A stretch of 64,000 nucleotides of DNA from Cephalotus follicularis (taxonomy: Eukaryota > Streptophyta > Magnoliopsida > Oxalidales > Cephalotaceae). The notes under the pieces were generated by a model. The model saw only the letters and a list, made by a program, of their open reading frames with translations, was not told where the DNA came from and did no database searches. Within the stretch, counting starts at the first letter, position 1. The number at the start of each line of letters is the position of its first letter. Position numbers and translations under genes: made by a program. Shown in pieces: positions 21,983 through 34,425 of the stretch. The DNA lies in the NCBI GenBank assembly GCA_001972305.1, contig BDDD01001656.1, forward strand, positions 138,624 to 202,623. The letters are read 5' to 3'.

Positions 21983-22880
21983 ATGGCTTTATCAAATGCA
22001 ATGTCCCGTATACTTGAGACAAACAAACTTGATGGGCCTAACTTCAACGATTGGCACCATAACCTCAAGATCATCCTTACGGAGAATAAAATGGCCTATG
22101 TGACGACTGGGGGGCCTCATTCACTAGGTGAAGATCCGACTCCCGAAGAGAGTGAGCGACTAGCCAAGTGGCTAGAAGATGATGAGCAGACTAGATGTCT
22201 GCCCTTCTTGGGATGACACCTGAGCTTCAGCGTCAGAATGAGAAGATTGAGACCTTATCTGCTATACTACTCCATCTCCAGCAGATGTATGGAGCTGAGT
22301 CTAGGACTCAAAGGTTCAATCTATCACGCAAACTCTTCAAGGCGCAGATGCAAGAGAGAGCTTCAGTCCATGAGCATGGATTGAAGATGATAGACATGAT
22401 TGAGCAGCTAGCTCAATTAGGGTTTGTCATGGACCATGATCTATATGTGGATCTTATTTTGATGTCCCTTCCTAAGTCATTCTCATAGTTTTTGGCGAAC
22501 ATTCACATGAACAAGATAGAGGTGACTCTGTCTGAGCTGATAGCTATGTTGAGGACGGCTGAGGCATATTTTGACTCTGGGAAGTCAAAGACCCACTCCC
22601 TACTTCTTCCTTCTGCTAGGACCGCCCAAGGAAAGGGCAGTGCCTCATCTTCCTGTAAAAGGAAGGGCGTACTCATACCTGTCAACACAAAAGGCAAGGG
22701 TAAGAAGAAGCAAAAGAAGAAGAAGGGGAAGCTTGGAGCCAGTAGGAGTGTTGCCAAAGATCGGATGAAGAAGTTAGCTGCTGAAGGTGCTTGTTTCCAG
22801 TGTGGTAAGACCGGGCACTGGAAAAAGGATTGTCGTGTTGCTGTTGCTGCTGTCTCTGCTGATAACCCGCATGGTGCGAG
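21983..22880 (+). pseudogene. gag: Copia gag (element A), cut by a solo LTR
   Basis: The start ATG at 21983 opens MALSNAMSRILETNKLDG, with FNDWHHNLKIIL, the copia gag capsid start. There is one frame change near 22195-22216, after which SALLGMTPELQRQ, LHLQQMYGAESRT, FNLSRKLFKA and VDLILMSLPKSF continue. A TAG at 22489-22491 follows, then a Lys-rich stretch and the zinc knuckle CFQCGKTGHWKKDC. At 22880 the family B solo LTR interrupts. Across it, gag and pol are in the same frame once the LTR and one duplication copy are removed, as expected for a single-ORF copia element. A 220-residue frame that runs on into the LTR is an accident of the insertion. Confidence 0.9.
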
Positions 22881-25432
22881 TGTTAGATTAGGGTGTCCCT
22901 GCAAGCCACGAGGAGGCTGCAGACATATGTTCTCAGCATATGACACACTCTTGAATCGTACATTCCAAGTTTCATTCGTGTTCTATTGTGAATTTTCAGT
23001 AAATATTGGCATTTGGCTATATGTATTATCCCAAACCATCTCAATGGATCAGTTAATCACCATGTCAACTGAATACACATATAGCGCCCTATCCGTAAAG
23101 GGTTGGATCTTATGCCTGAGAGGTTATGAGAATGAGATCCCTACTCCCTTGTGACAAAAGTTCCAAGTCACACGTTCACTTTCTTAGGGCAATTGATGAA
23201 CCACAAAGAGGATGATGGATTATCTCATTGTCATTTGGGTTTTACCCTAAAGCTGACGCGGGGTGCGTGCAGAGGCACGACACTGAACCGACCCACCATA
23301 GGTTATCTATTTGGAGAGTCAACACCTCTGTCAATAGAGTTCCTATTGTCGCGGTAGTGTTTAGTCAAAGAGGACTAGTAGATCATACGTGATTTACGTT
23401 GTATCGTTAGACCTGAGCGGCTAGCATACGTTGTGTAGTAACTACCTGGCTTTTATTTCCGCCGTCCCCAGCACTAGCCACGTGCTGGCAAAAGGGTTGT
23501 CTTTGGGCCTTGTGGGAGCTGCATTGAGATGTATGGGCGAGTTCTCAACATGGGATCGTCACACCCGTGTTGAGGGTTATAGGCTCTATAACATCTATGA
23601 CCGTTGAAGACTTAAAATTCTTGACCGGGTACTGGGTGATTGGGAACGAGAGGTTTCCGGGGATATCTCCCATAGTCTAAGTGCGATCATAGAATTATAG
23701 TTATCGTGGTTTTACCTAGGGGTGACATTTATCCAAATCCTAGTCCGCGGTCGGAGCCGAGATGATGAATGATACGCGGCACGCAAACCGATGACAGTGA
23801 TAAAGTACTGGAGAACTGGTTAACAAATTATAGGCGTGGTACTTTTTGGTCCGCGGATCCGGGGGTTATTGTAGATCACACCGGGGCTATTAGCTAGATA
23901 GTCGTACCAGAATTTAGGGATGTTCTGGAAAATTTATCATCGTACCGGAAATCCACCGGGCTTTCGGGTCACGCCTTATTATTGGAAAAGTGGCGCATGC
24001 TGCACACATGCTCGCTTGGTGGTAAATCTAGTTTTTAACTAGTATATATTATTTTGATATTGGTGGTTTGTTTTTCGTTCCACTAATTGTCATCTTGATA
24101 TATAAAGAGACTTTAGAGCCGGAGCATGATTTAATTTTAATTAAATTAATTAAAGAGAGAGTCTTTAATTATTTAAAGTTGGAAACCTTAATTGAATCAT
24201 AAAAGAGAGAAACATGTTTAATTAATTAAGAGAATTATTAAACATGTGGGAGAAACAAATTAATTTTGAAAGAAAAATTTAATTTAAATTGAAAGAGATT
24301 TTTTAAAAGGGGAAAAGAGAAATGAGAGAGAGAGAGAGAGAGACTTATTTTTTTTAAGTCAAAAATTCATTTTAAAACTAATTTCTAAAATCTCTCTCTT
24401 AATCTCTCCCTCACATTCTCTCCCAGCGCACGCGTGTGCCATAAGCCAAGGGCGAGACACACGCGTTTAACGCGTCTGTGCGTAGAGGCGCGCTCCTGCC
24501 TGGGAAGAGGACCGGCGCTCCGCGCCGGTGGCCAACGGATAGCCGGCGTCCTTCGACGATATGCCTCTTCCTCTTCTCTCTCCCGATTTCTCCTTTCTTT
24601 CTCCCTCTTTCTCTCTATGGCGGAAAATCGCGTTTCTACCATCTCCTTGCTCTGGCATCCCTTTCCGCCCCCGATCGTCACTGGTAGGTGGAGACAACCT
24701 TTGGCTCTACCTATCTTGACCTTAGTTTAGGCATTTCTGGTCGTTTTGGCCGGTGTTTGTGCGTGGTGAGTCAACCGGGCAAGTTGACGGGTCGGGCTGC
24801 TGTGACTTGGCGTTCTGCACCGAGTCATGGCGAGTCTTGGGTTGGGGTGTGTCGGGCTACTGTTGCTAAGCCGTTTGGTGGCTTGGCAGCCGCTGGTGAC
24901 AAACGACGAGTCAACCCCGTGACTCACCGCCGGTCGTTCCTGGCCGGTCAATGGAGAGTTGACCGAGACTCTCTGAGTCCAAACTCAATGAGTCGTCGCC
25001 TCTAGCCGCTGTGTTCCGGCACGGTTCCGGGCGTGTCTCCTCCTTATTCGGGTTGAGCAAATTTTTTGGAGTCCGTTGGTGTCAACATCGGACGAAACAA
25101 GGACTGTCCGAAAATCGACGGTGTTACCGGTGACCGGGATTTGCTACTGCAAGCGTGTAGCGGCAAAGTGGTGGAGCCTCCAACGTTGGTATGGTTGCTT
25201 CCCTTATACTTTTATGTTTTCCGCTGTGCTTAAACTTTATGGTTTTGCGTGCATGCTTGATTTCGTAATTGTTCGATTAAACATCAAACGGAGATCCTAG
25301 GCATATTGATTTTGGTAGCAAGATGTTAGTGTGAACATGGACTTGCTGTCTTGGTGTCTTTTAAAAAATTAAAATTATACACACTAGCATGCTAGACCCA
25401 AAATTGACCGGGAGACCCCCGGGTTTCCAACA
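22881..25432 (+). mobile_element. Family B copia solo LTR inside element A
   Basis: 2,552 bp with ends TGTTAGATTAGGG and TTTCCAACA, flanked by GCGAG at 22876-22880 and 25433-25437. No primer site, coding sequence or second LTR is present, so it is a solo LTR left by recombination. It is the best reference copy of family B: 39840-42275 is a second copy, 1-311 and 6414-6699 are pieces. It has a (GA)n run at 24321-24344, a GC-rich segment at 24420-25150, and the CAAGCGTGTAGCGGCAAAG block at 25150. Open frames in the GC-rich part have no known domain. Confidence 0.93.
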
Positions 25433-28400
25433 GCGAGTACATAAGGTATGTTCATGATTGAACTTAATCTAGCTTTGAATAGTAGTTCTTCATGGTTATT
25501 AGATACTGGATTTGGAACTAACCTTTGCAATTCATTGCAGGGACTAAGAAAAGTTAGAAAGCTTGGAGCAGGAGACCTGGACTTGAGGCTTGGTGATGGA
25601 TCTAGGATCATTGCTCAAGCTGTTGGAATTTATGATGTTAATTTATGTAATGGTTATGTATTAACTTTGGATCCATGCTACTTTGTTATGAATATTGTAA
25701 GGAATATTTTAAGTGTTTCTCACTTATGTGTTTTGGGCTTGGAGCTTAAATTCCAAGACATTGGATGTTTTATATATTCGAACAATGTTTGTGTTGGTAA
25801 TGGTGTTATCAACAATGGATTATATGTCTTGAATACTTCACAATCAAATATCCTGTCCATTGAGCAAAGTAATAATAAGAAAAGACAAAGAGAAACTGAG
25901 CTAAATAAAACCTATACTTGGCATTGTAGACTTGGTCATCTTAGTGATGCTGGACTATCACAGTTGGTTAAGGATGATCTACTTGATATCGAGGACTTAG
26001 AGTCCTATCCAACTTGTGAATCCTGTTTATTGGGAAAGATGACCAAATCACCCTTCTCTGGTCAAGGAGAAAAGGCTATGGACTTACTGGGTTTAGTCCA
26101 TACTGATGTTTGTGGTCCTATGTCAGTTAGTGCGCGAGGTGGTTATATCTACTTCATAACCTTTACTGATGATTTATCTAGGTATGGTTATGTGTATCTG
26201 ATGAAACACAAGTCAGAATCCTTTGAGAAATTTAAGGAGTTCAGACTTGAAGTAGAAAAACAAACAGGTAAATCCATTAAAATACTTCGGTCGGACCAAG
26301 GTGGAGAATACCTGTCAGCTGAATTCCTAGGTTATCTAAGAAATAACGGAATTCTATCTCAGTGGACTCCTCCTGGAACACCACAGCATGATGGTGTGTC
26401 CGAAAGGAGGAATCAGACTTTGTTAGACATGGTTCGATCGATGATGTCTTTTACTGACCTTCCTACCTATCTCTAGGGTTATGCCCTTGATACAGCTTCT
26501 TATATCTTGAATCAGATTCCTTCAAAATCTGTGCCTTCTACTCCATACCAGGTATGGTCAGGAAGGAAACCTAGCTTGAACCATTTGAAGGTTTGGGGCT
26601 GTCCTGCTTATGTCAAGAGGCTTGACACAGATAAGCTGGAAACGCGGTCGGACCGTTGCAGGTTTGTGGGGTATCCTAAAGAAACAAAAGGATACTACTT
26701 CTACCACCCTAGCGAACAAACGATATTTGTTTCGTGAAATGCTGTGTTCCTAGAGAAGGAATACCTTCTTGAAGGAAACAGTGGGAGTAAGGTGGAACTC
26801 AAGGAGTTGCCACAGGTAGAAACCACACAGAGGATGGAGGAGTTGGAGGTTAGACCTTCAACAGACACAGCTGAGATTGGATCTCAGGCTGAGAATGGTT
26901 CTCAGTTAGGCAAAGATCCTTTGAGGAGATCAGGTAGAATCCCATTAGCACCTGAGAGGTATGGTTTCCTCATTGATGGTACTGATGAGATAAATGTCAT
27001 TGATGATGATGGGCCTGCTAGCTATCTAGAAGCAGTGCAAGGCACTGAATTTGAAGCATGGATAGGAGCCATGAAATCTGAAATGGATTCCATGTACTCC
27101 AACCAAGTATGGAATTTGGTTGAAGCACCCGAAGGCATAGTGCCTATTGGCTACAAATGGATCTTCAAGAAGAAGATGAATGCAGATGGAAAAATCGAGA
27201 CTTATAAAGCTCTATTAGTGGCGAAAGGGTATAAGCAACGACATGGAGTCGACTATACTGAAACTTTCTCACCTGTCGCCATGCTTAAATCCATTAGGAT
27301 TTTGCTTGCTATTGCTACTCATTATGATTATGAGATATGGAAAATGGATGTCAAGACGGCATTCTTAAATGGGTGTCTTGAAGAGGATATTTATATGTCC
27401 CAACCCGAGGGGTTTACATCTTCCGAGCACCCACACATGGTATGCAAGCTCGAACGGTCCATCTCTCGTAGCTGGAATCTACATTTTGATGAAGCAGTCA
27501 AAGCTTTTGACTTCGTTAAAAATGTAGATGAGCCTTGTGTTTATCGAAAGTAAGAGGGACCTAGTATCACTTTCTTAGTGCTATATGTAGATGACATCCT
27601 ACTCATTGGGAATGATGTAGGAATGTTACAGTCTGCAAAGATATGGCTAACTAAGAATTTTTCCATGAAAGATTTGGGAGAAGCCACCTATATACCGGGT
27701 ATTAGGATCTTCAGGGATAGATCCAATAGGTTGCTTGGGCTTTCCCAAATCCAGTACATCAGCAAGGTGCTGAAGAGGTTTAGCATGGAGAATTCCAAAA
27801 GAGGCCTATTTCCAATAGGCGAAGGAATTCATCTTTCTTGAAAGTTGTCTCCTCAGACATCAGAAGAGAGAGCACACATGAGTCAGATACCTTATGCTTT
27901 GGCAGTAGGGTCGATCATGTATGCCATGTTATGTACTAGGCCTGATGTCGCACTTGCCCTAGGTATGGCAAGTTGTTTTCAATCTGATCCTGGTGAGAAG
28001 CACTGGGAAGTGGTCAAGGGAATCCTGAAGTACCTTAGGAGGACTCAGGATATGTTCTTGATCTATGGAAAAGATAGTGAGCTGAAATTGGAGGGCTTCA
28101 CAGACTCCAGTTTTGATAGTGATCCGGATGATCACAAATCTGTCTCTGGGTACATTTTTGTACTTAATGGTGGAGCTGTGAGCTGGCGCAGTTCAAAGCA
28201 AGGGACTATTGCAGATTCTACCACAGAAGCCGAGTACATAGCAGCCTCAGATGCCGCCAAGGAGGGTGTATGGATACGCAAGTTCATTACTGAACTAGGA
28301 GTGGTTCCATCCATTATTAGTCCAGTTGTAATATACTGTGATAATAATGGGGATGTAGCACAAGCCAAGGAACCGCGGTCTCACCAACGATCCAAACACA

Positions 28401-28594
28401 TCGAGCGGCGCTATCATTTGATCCGTGAGATTATTGGTAGGGGAGATATACAGCTTGAGAGGGTCTCATCAGAGGAGAACACAGCAGATCCACTGACCAA
28501 GGCAATGGACACCAAGGCTCTGGAACATCATCGTGGGACGATGGGTCTGGGCTATAGGAGCTCATGGCTTGAGGGTCAAGTGGGAGATTTTTAG
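25433..28594 (+). pseudogene. pol: Copia pol (element A): PR, INT, RT, RNase H
   Basis: One frame of 1,049 codons from 25448 with four stops (26474 TAG, 26735 TGA, 27551 TAA, 27839 TGA) and no frameshift. Protease active site LLDTGFGT near 25500. Integrase: zinc-binding WHCRLGH and CESC, catalytic Asp in HTDVCGPM and FTDDLSRYG, Glu in GVSERRNQT. Then the C-terminal WGCPAYVKRL region. RT: WNLVEAPEG, KWIFKKK, KMDVKTAFLNG, catalytic LYVDDILLI. RNase H: EGFTDSSFDSD, TEAEYIAASDAAKE, YCDNNG and the end ADPLTKA. About six residues of the conserved YGLKQ segment after LERSIS are missing in frame. The natural end is the TAG at 28592. Confidence 0.93.
28578..28588 (+). promoter_or_regulatory. Polypurine tract of element A
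   Basis: AAGTGGGAGAT directly before the 3' LTR. The same purine run precedes the B0 LTR (6402-6413) and, on the minus strand, the F LTR (51406-51418). Confidence 0.85.
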
Positions 28595-30916
28595 ATCTAG
28601 TGACCCGACAAGCCATTAGATGGGTTGTCATTTTATATCTTATCTTGTATGAAACAATATTTTTCCTTATATATGATGTGTGCTACTTTGTTATGGCAAT
28701 ATCACTTGTGTTTTATCACTTAATTGAAGTAGTTTGTTATTTACCTGCTTACACTCGTGATGCCCTAACATAAGGTTGGATGCCTAGCATGGAAGCTGTG
28801 AGATAGGTTACCTTATTTCTTATATCAAATTAGTTCCAAGTCATAGGTTCACTTTGTGGGCATTAGTGAAGCGGATAGATCTCGCGTATGTTGCCTGCTC
28901 ATGGAATTGGAGGATGGATTCTCTCACTACCATCTGTGTTGGACACTAGGGCAAATACAGGGTGCGCGCTGGGAGCGTGTACACTGAACAGGACCCGCGT
29001 AGGAGACACTATTTGGATAGTCGCTATTCTCGTGTCAATAGTGACTCCTACTTGTTGCGGTTGTGTATAAGTGATCATCACTTAGCGAGTTCTCAAACTC
29101 GTCTGATTCTTAGACCTGAGCGATTACTCTATATTGTATGGAGACGGTTATACTTTGATCTCCACCTTACCCAGTCCTTGCGCAGGGCTGGCAATCAGGT
29201 GGTCTTTGGGTATGATCGAATCTATACTAATATAAGTTAGTGCGCAATATGGGATTGTCACAATTGAGCGAAGGTGATCGGCTCTATTATGATATGATTA
29301 TACTTTAGACTTTTTGAAATCCCTTGCCAAGGTTGAGGTAGACTGGAAATTAGATTTCCAGAGAGTTTACCAAAGGTCCTAGTAATAATCAGATACTTTA
29401 GTCATTGAGGTATTATCTAGGGATGACACATATCCTTACCCTAGACCTCAATCAGGGCCAAGCATTACAAGGGATTATAGTACACGTGAACCGGCCACTT
29501 AGAAAATCTAGGGTTTATGAGGTGTGAAAATTTTAATTAGATAAATTTTTCCATATGGATAATATTATATATTATTCCGATAGCATTTAAATTGGTCAAG
29601 GACCATTTAGAATGGCTAAACCAGACCATAGGGGTATTTCGATTATTTATGTACACCTATTGTTTTAACCAAGATTTTAAAGGGTCCATGCCTTATAATG
29701 ATTAGTTCCTTAATATGTTGGACATATTAAGTCTTGGTGTCAAATATCGGTTATGTGGATTTTGCATTTTGTGGAAGCACGTATGTTTGATCTTATTTAA
29801 CCAATATTCGAAGGGTACATGTGATCACTAAAAGAGTTAGACTCTAATTGCTTCACTGGCCAGACAAAGCGTCGACATCTTTTAGAAAGACGTCGATGTA
29901 ACACCCCCGGACGGCGGGAGTCGTCACAGGTCATAATACAGAATCTATCAAAACATAACATAACATATCTGAACATAAACATAACTTATCAGCCAAAAAC
30001 GGGGCGGTCATAGCATAACTGAAAACTTAAAAAACTTAACAATTTCTGAAAACTTAAACATTTTCCAGTTCAAAACTAAAACACATGTATCTTATTGTTC
30101 ATGACCACTAAACAGAAAACATAATGGGATCACACTCCTAGGGATCCAAAACTTAAGGTGGTCATCTCTCGTTCACACATTCCCCCGCTGCTCCTGATAA
30201 CCTGCTGCATGGAAAACAAAAACGCGGTTGAGCAAACCTCAGTACGGATAAAAGAATTAAAACAGTAAACGATAAATTTTAAAAGCAGTAAGATTTCAAT
30301 AAAATTCATAACAGAAATCTTAAGCAATTAAAATCAATTAAATATTCATAAAGTCACATTTGTACTTTCATAAAATCCATATAACTTTCGAAACATTTAC
30401 GAAACATTTCAAAACATCATATCACGATTCATAAGTCATACTGAGCCACATACATATCAAATCAAACTCCCCTTGAAGCACAACAATCTAAAAGACACCC
30501 AAAACCATTCATATAAGGGTCTAAGAAACATTAGAGACATTAAACAGACTTATTACAGTGTTTAGAAGAGACACGGATTGATTCGAGGAACAAACGAATC
30601 ACAACAGTTGAAAATAGTAGTTTTCTGGGCAAAACAGCCGACTGTTACAGAGCAGCAGCCGACTGGGGAAGCTTGGCAGTCGACTAATCACAAGGGCCAG
30701 CCGACTACACAAACCTGAATGCAGGCAGTCGACTGTCACTTAGATCCAGTCGACTACACAACCCAAGACAGTCGACTGTTTTCATATGGCAGTCGACTAC
30801 TCATCCAATCCAGCCGACTTTCCACAAGAATAGCCGACTGTTCTGGACGACAGAACAGCAGAAACTTGACAATTTCATGCAGTACAGTATTAAACTAGAG
30901 ACACAAGGACATAAAC

Positions 30917-33900
30917 TGTAACGCCCCGAATTTCATAAATAATTATTATGAAATTGGTGCGTGTACAGTTGTGATAAAATCGATAGAGCCCGGAGTAATA
31001 AAAAGGTATTACGCATTTAAGTCATAAACGTGTTAGCTAAGACGACTAATAAAGTCTATTTTTGGTGCGCGACAATAAAGCCCCAATGTTCGCATTTTTA
31101 TTGCGATTATTTTGGTGGTCGTTTGGATAATTTATGTCGCGATTTGCGAAAAAATCGGGACCCGTACCTTAGTATTTTACCATAAAATACTAAGGAGGAA
31201 GCAATGAATAAAGGGGGAAGAGACACACACACGAGCGCATCACGCGCCCGTGCATGAAGAGAACGCAGGCGCACAAAGCGCCTGCATCTGGGAGAGAGTG
31301 CGAGATAGATTGGGCGAGAGACCGGAGGAGAGGGAGAGAGAGGACACCGGAGCCAGCTACCGGACTGGGAGAGCACGCCGGTCAACCCAGGGCCTCCAAC
31401 CGACGGTAACCTCCTCCCCCTTCTTCTCTTTTTCTTCTTTTTTCTTCTCCTTGCCGCCACAGTCGCGCCTCTTTCCCGGTGTTTCCCGACGCCATTAGCG
31501 TCGCGGGTGGTGTGGGTTTTGGTGTAGAGGACTAGCTCTACCCATTTCGACCACCGGTGAGGCGTGATTCGGTCGGAAACGGCCAGAATCAATTGACTGA
31601 GTCAACTCAGCGAGTTGACTCACTGTCGCCTGAGACACGGCGTTTGGCGCCGAGTCTTGGTGAGTCACGGGCAGTGACGTGTAGGACTGGTGAATATGTG
31701 GCATTTTTGGGTGGTGATCAGACCTGTGGAGGTCCGGCGAGTTGACTCAGTGAGTCGCAACTCACTGTCGGCCGTGGCATGGCGTTCGGCACTGATTCCC
31801 AGCGAGTCTTGACCGGTTCTGTGTAGACCGTTCAATGTGGAACCCGTTGATGGGTGTTTTGTCGCCTGGTTGTGTCGGTCGGAACCCGGCCGGCGTTTCG
31901 GCGACGGAAATGTTTTGTGTGTCGAACAGAACGGAAATGTGTTGAATGTGCAGTGTGTAAGCGGCAATTGGATTTGGCAGTGAAGAACTGATCAATTGGC
32001 GAGAACTGGCTTCGGTTCCACGGTTATCGGAAAGGTTCAGCAATTGAACCTGCGGCTTGACTGTGCTAGTGATACTGTGATTCCTGAATTGGAATCAAAG
32101 GTAGGGGAAAGCCATACTGTAATTTCGAGTTTGATGTCCATGCATGGTATATGGTTTTGGATGTATAAAATGCATAAATCTTGTACTGATTTTGTTACTG
32201 GATTGATGCCATGAGATGCTAGATATGTTTTGAGTATCTGCATGTTAGTTCCTTACCTAGATTACCTGTTATTATGCATGATTATGGGTTGTTAAGGCCA
32301 CTGTTTGATAAGTCGTGAGGTAGAAGACGACTACTGTTGCAAAAGACATCGACGCCTTTGAAATAAACATCGACGTGTTTTTAGTTTTACTCTGTTACTG
32401 ATTGAAAGGGATCGACGTCTATGGAAAGACACCGACGCCCTAGGCTACCTACCTGGTTTTTGACTTAAGAGACGTCGACACCTAAGGTTCCTACCTTAAC
32501 GTGTCGACGCCATCAATAATACGCTGTCGTTTTAAGGCTCCAGACCTTGAGCGTCGACGCGTATTAAATGGACATCGACGGCTTCTGTGGAAGAACGTGC
32601 TGACACTGAGACTTGGACATCGACGCCTGTTGGAAATGACATCGACGCCTTTTGAAAATTCATCGACATCGTTGTTACTATTTGGGGTTTTCTTCATCCA
32701 ATGATACGAAATGATCCCGATTCCTGTTAGAGTGCATTTGAGCATATGTATGCATTGCATATGAACTGTTTACTGTCTGATTGTATACTGTTTGTCAATT
32801 GTGTATGATTTCTAAAGTATTGATATTTAGAAATGCATATATGAACTCGAAATAGAATATTTTGAGTATGAAAATATGTATTAGTTAAATAACGTATTTT
32901 CGACCGAACTGATAAACAATTTCCACTACTGAAACTGTTTATTGATGTTTTCTACTGAAATTGTCTATTTTCAAATGTTGCCATATTTGGAAACATTTTG
33001 GAAAAAAACTGCCTGTTGTCGATCTAATCGATCATTACTGTTTACTGTACTGTTACTGTTTAAATTCACTGTTTGCTCTGTGAATTGCTATGTGTTTGTG
33101 TTTAAGCTACTAGTTGCATGGCGGAGGTTGCCAGCGCCGACTAGTGGTAGGGTTTGTACCTAGGGGCCAAGAGCATGGCTAGGTGACTCACTGTACTGTT
33201 GCCTCGCTCGGTTGCCCGAAGTGGGGATCAGAGTGGGAGTGTAGTGTGGGGCCAGGAGTTGGCGGTGCTATATACTGTTGTTGTGGTCCTATGTGGACAT
33301 ACTGCCTGTTGTGGTCCTATGTGGACATACTGTTGTCGTGGTCCTATGTGGACATACTGTACTGTACTGTTTATTGGCCCTTTACGGACATTACTGTGAT
33401 TGATGATGTAGCCCTGGCCGGGTTACTACTGTACTGTTATTGTATACGTATATTACTCATATATGTATCACTGATATTTTACTGTACTGTCATACGTATA
33501 CATATTTTCATATATGTATAAACTGGGTCTCCACTGCACTGTACCATTTATGCATTCATATCATGACATGCATTATGTTGATCCCGAATTACTGTTATGA
33601 CTTAGCCAAGTGAGGACAAAGGCTAACCCCCCTACAGTTTTAGATTGATTTCTGGTTGATGCAGCGGATTGCTACCGTTGAGCTCTGTGGAGCAAAGTGG
33701 AGTTTATGTTGTTTCTGCTTTTGAGAAACGTTTATGGATCTTTGTAATAAATGAATCGATGTATTGATGAATAATGTACCATTATTATGGTTCTGTTTCT
33801 GAAGGAATTTTATATTGTACTGTAAATCATGCTCCGTTTTATGGGCGATTAACTAATGACCTGTATTTGGGTAGCGTGCGGTATGGGACGCACGTTACGT

Positions 33901-34044
33901 GTTTACGGCTTATGAACTTGTTATGCTTCCGCAACTGACAGTTTGTTTAAAAAGTTTTAATTTTATGCTTTTTGCATGAGCTGTACTTTATGTTAATTGC
34001 CTTTACCGCTTTAATGTTGCGTTCTCTATGAACGGGGTGTGACA
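30917..34044 (+). mobile_element. Gypsy solo LTR K
   Basis: 3,128 bp with ends TGTAACGCCCCGAATTTC and ACGGGGTGTGACA, flanked by TAAAC at 30912-30916 and 34045-34049. No primer site or coding domain is present. It holds a GC-rich block with predicted but domain-free open frames on both strands (31107-31970), RTCGACGCC motif clusters at 32346-32670, and short repeats of GGTCCTATGTGGACATACTG at 33280-33360. It is the youngest identified layer of this branch. A related LTR end lies inverted at 59240-59594. Confidence 0.92.
33280..33360. repeat. About 25-bp tandem repeat in LTR K
   Basis: Three copies of a unit containing GTGGTCCTATGTGGACATAC, the third followed by a TACTGTACTGT run. The pattern is preserved well enough to suggest recent slippage. 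Confidence 0.75.
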
Positions 34045-34425
34045 TAAACATATGACCATATATGACATTTAGATGACATAGAAACACAGAATTGACATGG
34101 AAAAAGATAGACAGTGGCTCAACTTTAAGAGAAAGAAATAACTCTTTAAACACATGCACATGTTCAAGTCCAAATTCTCTGCCCATGATCATTAACAGAC
34201 ATTTAAAACCCGATTATGACAAGTTTAGGTGTATAAAACATGCTGATAGACTTACTAACACCCTGACAGAACATGTATTTATGCAGGAAATCAAAACTTA
34301 AAGAACACTAAGAACACTAACAACAAAACCAAAAGACAAGTGAAACAAATCATTACAGTGAATTCACTAACCTGCAATGATTATCCAGAACCCAGAAACA
34401 CAGCAAGAATACCACAAATTCACTG

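Noticed and set aside
22492-23154. 220-codon open frame starting in gag and running into the solo LTR
   Set aside because: The second half is LTR sequence beginning at 22881. It exists only because the LTR inserted here.
24385-25005. Several open frames of 70-105 codons in the GC-rich part of the B solo LTR
   Set aside because: They occur on both strands in one GC-rich block, and the frames are not kept in the related copy at 41219-42164.
31107-31592. 161-codon minus-strand frame in solo LTR K, Arg/Lys-rich
   Set aside because: GC-rich and purine-biased stretch of an LTR, overlapped by open frames on the other strand, with no recognisable domain.
33183-33521. 112-codon Tyr/Cys-rich frame
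   Set aside because: Encoded by the GTGGTCCTATGTGGACATAC tandem repeat in LTR K.
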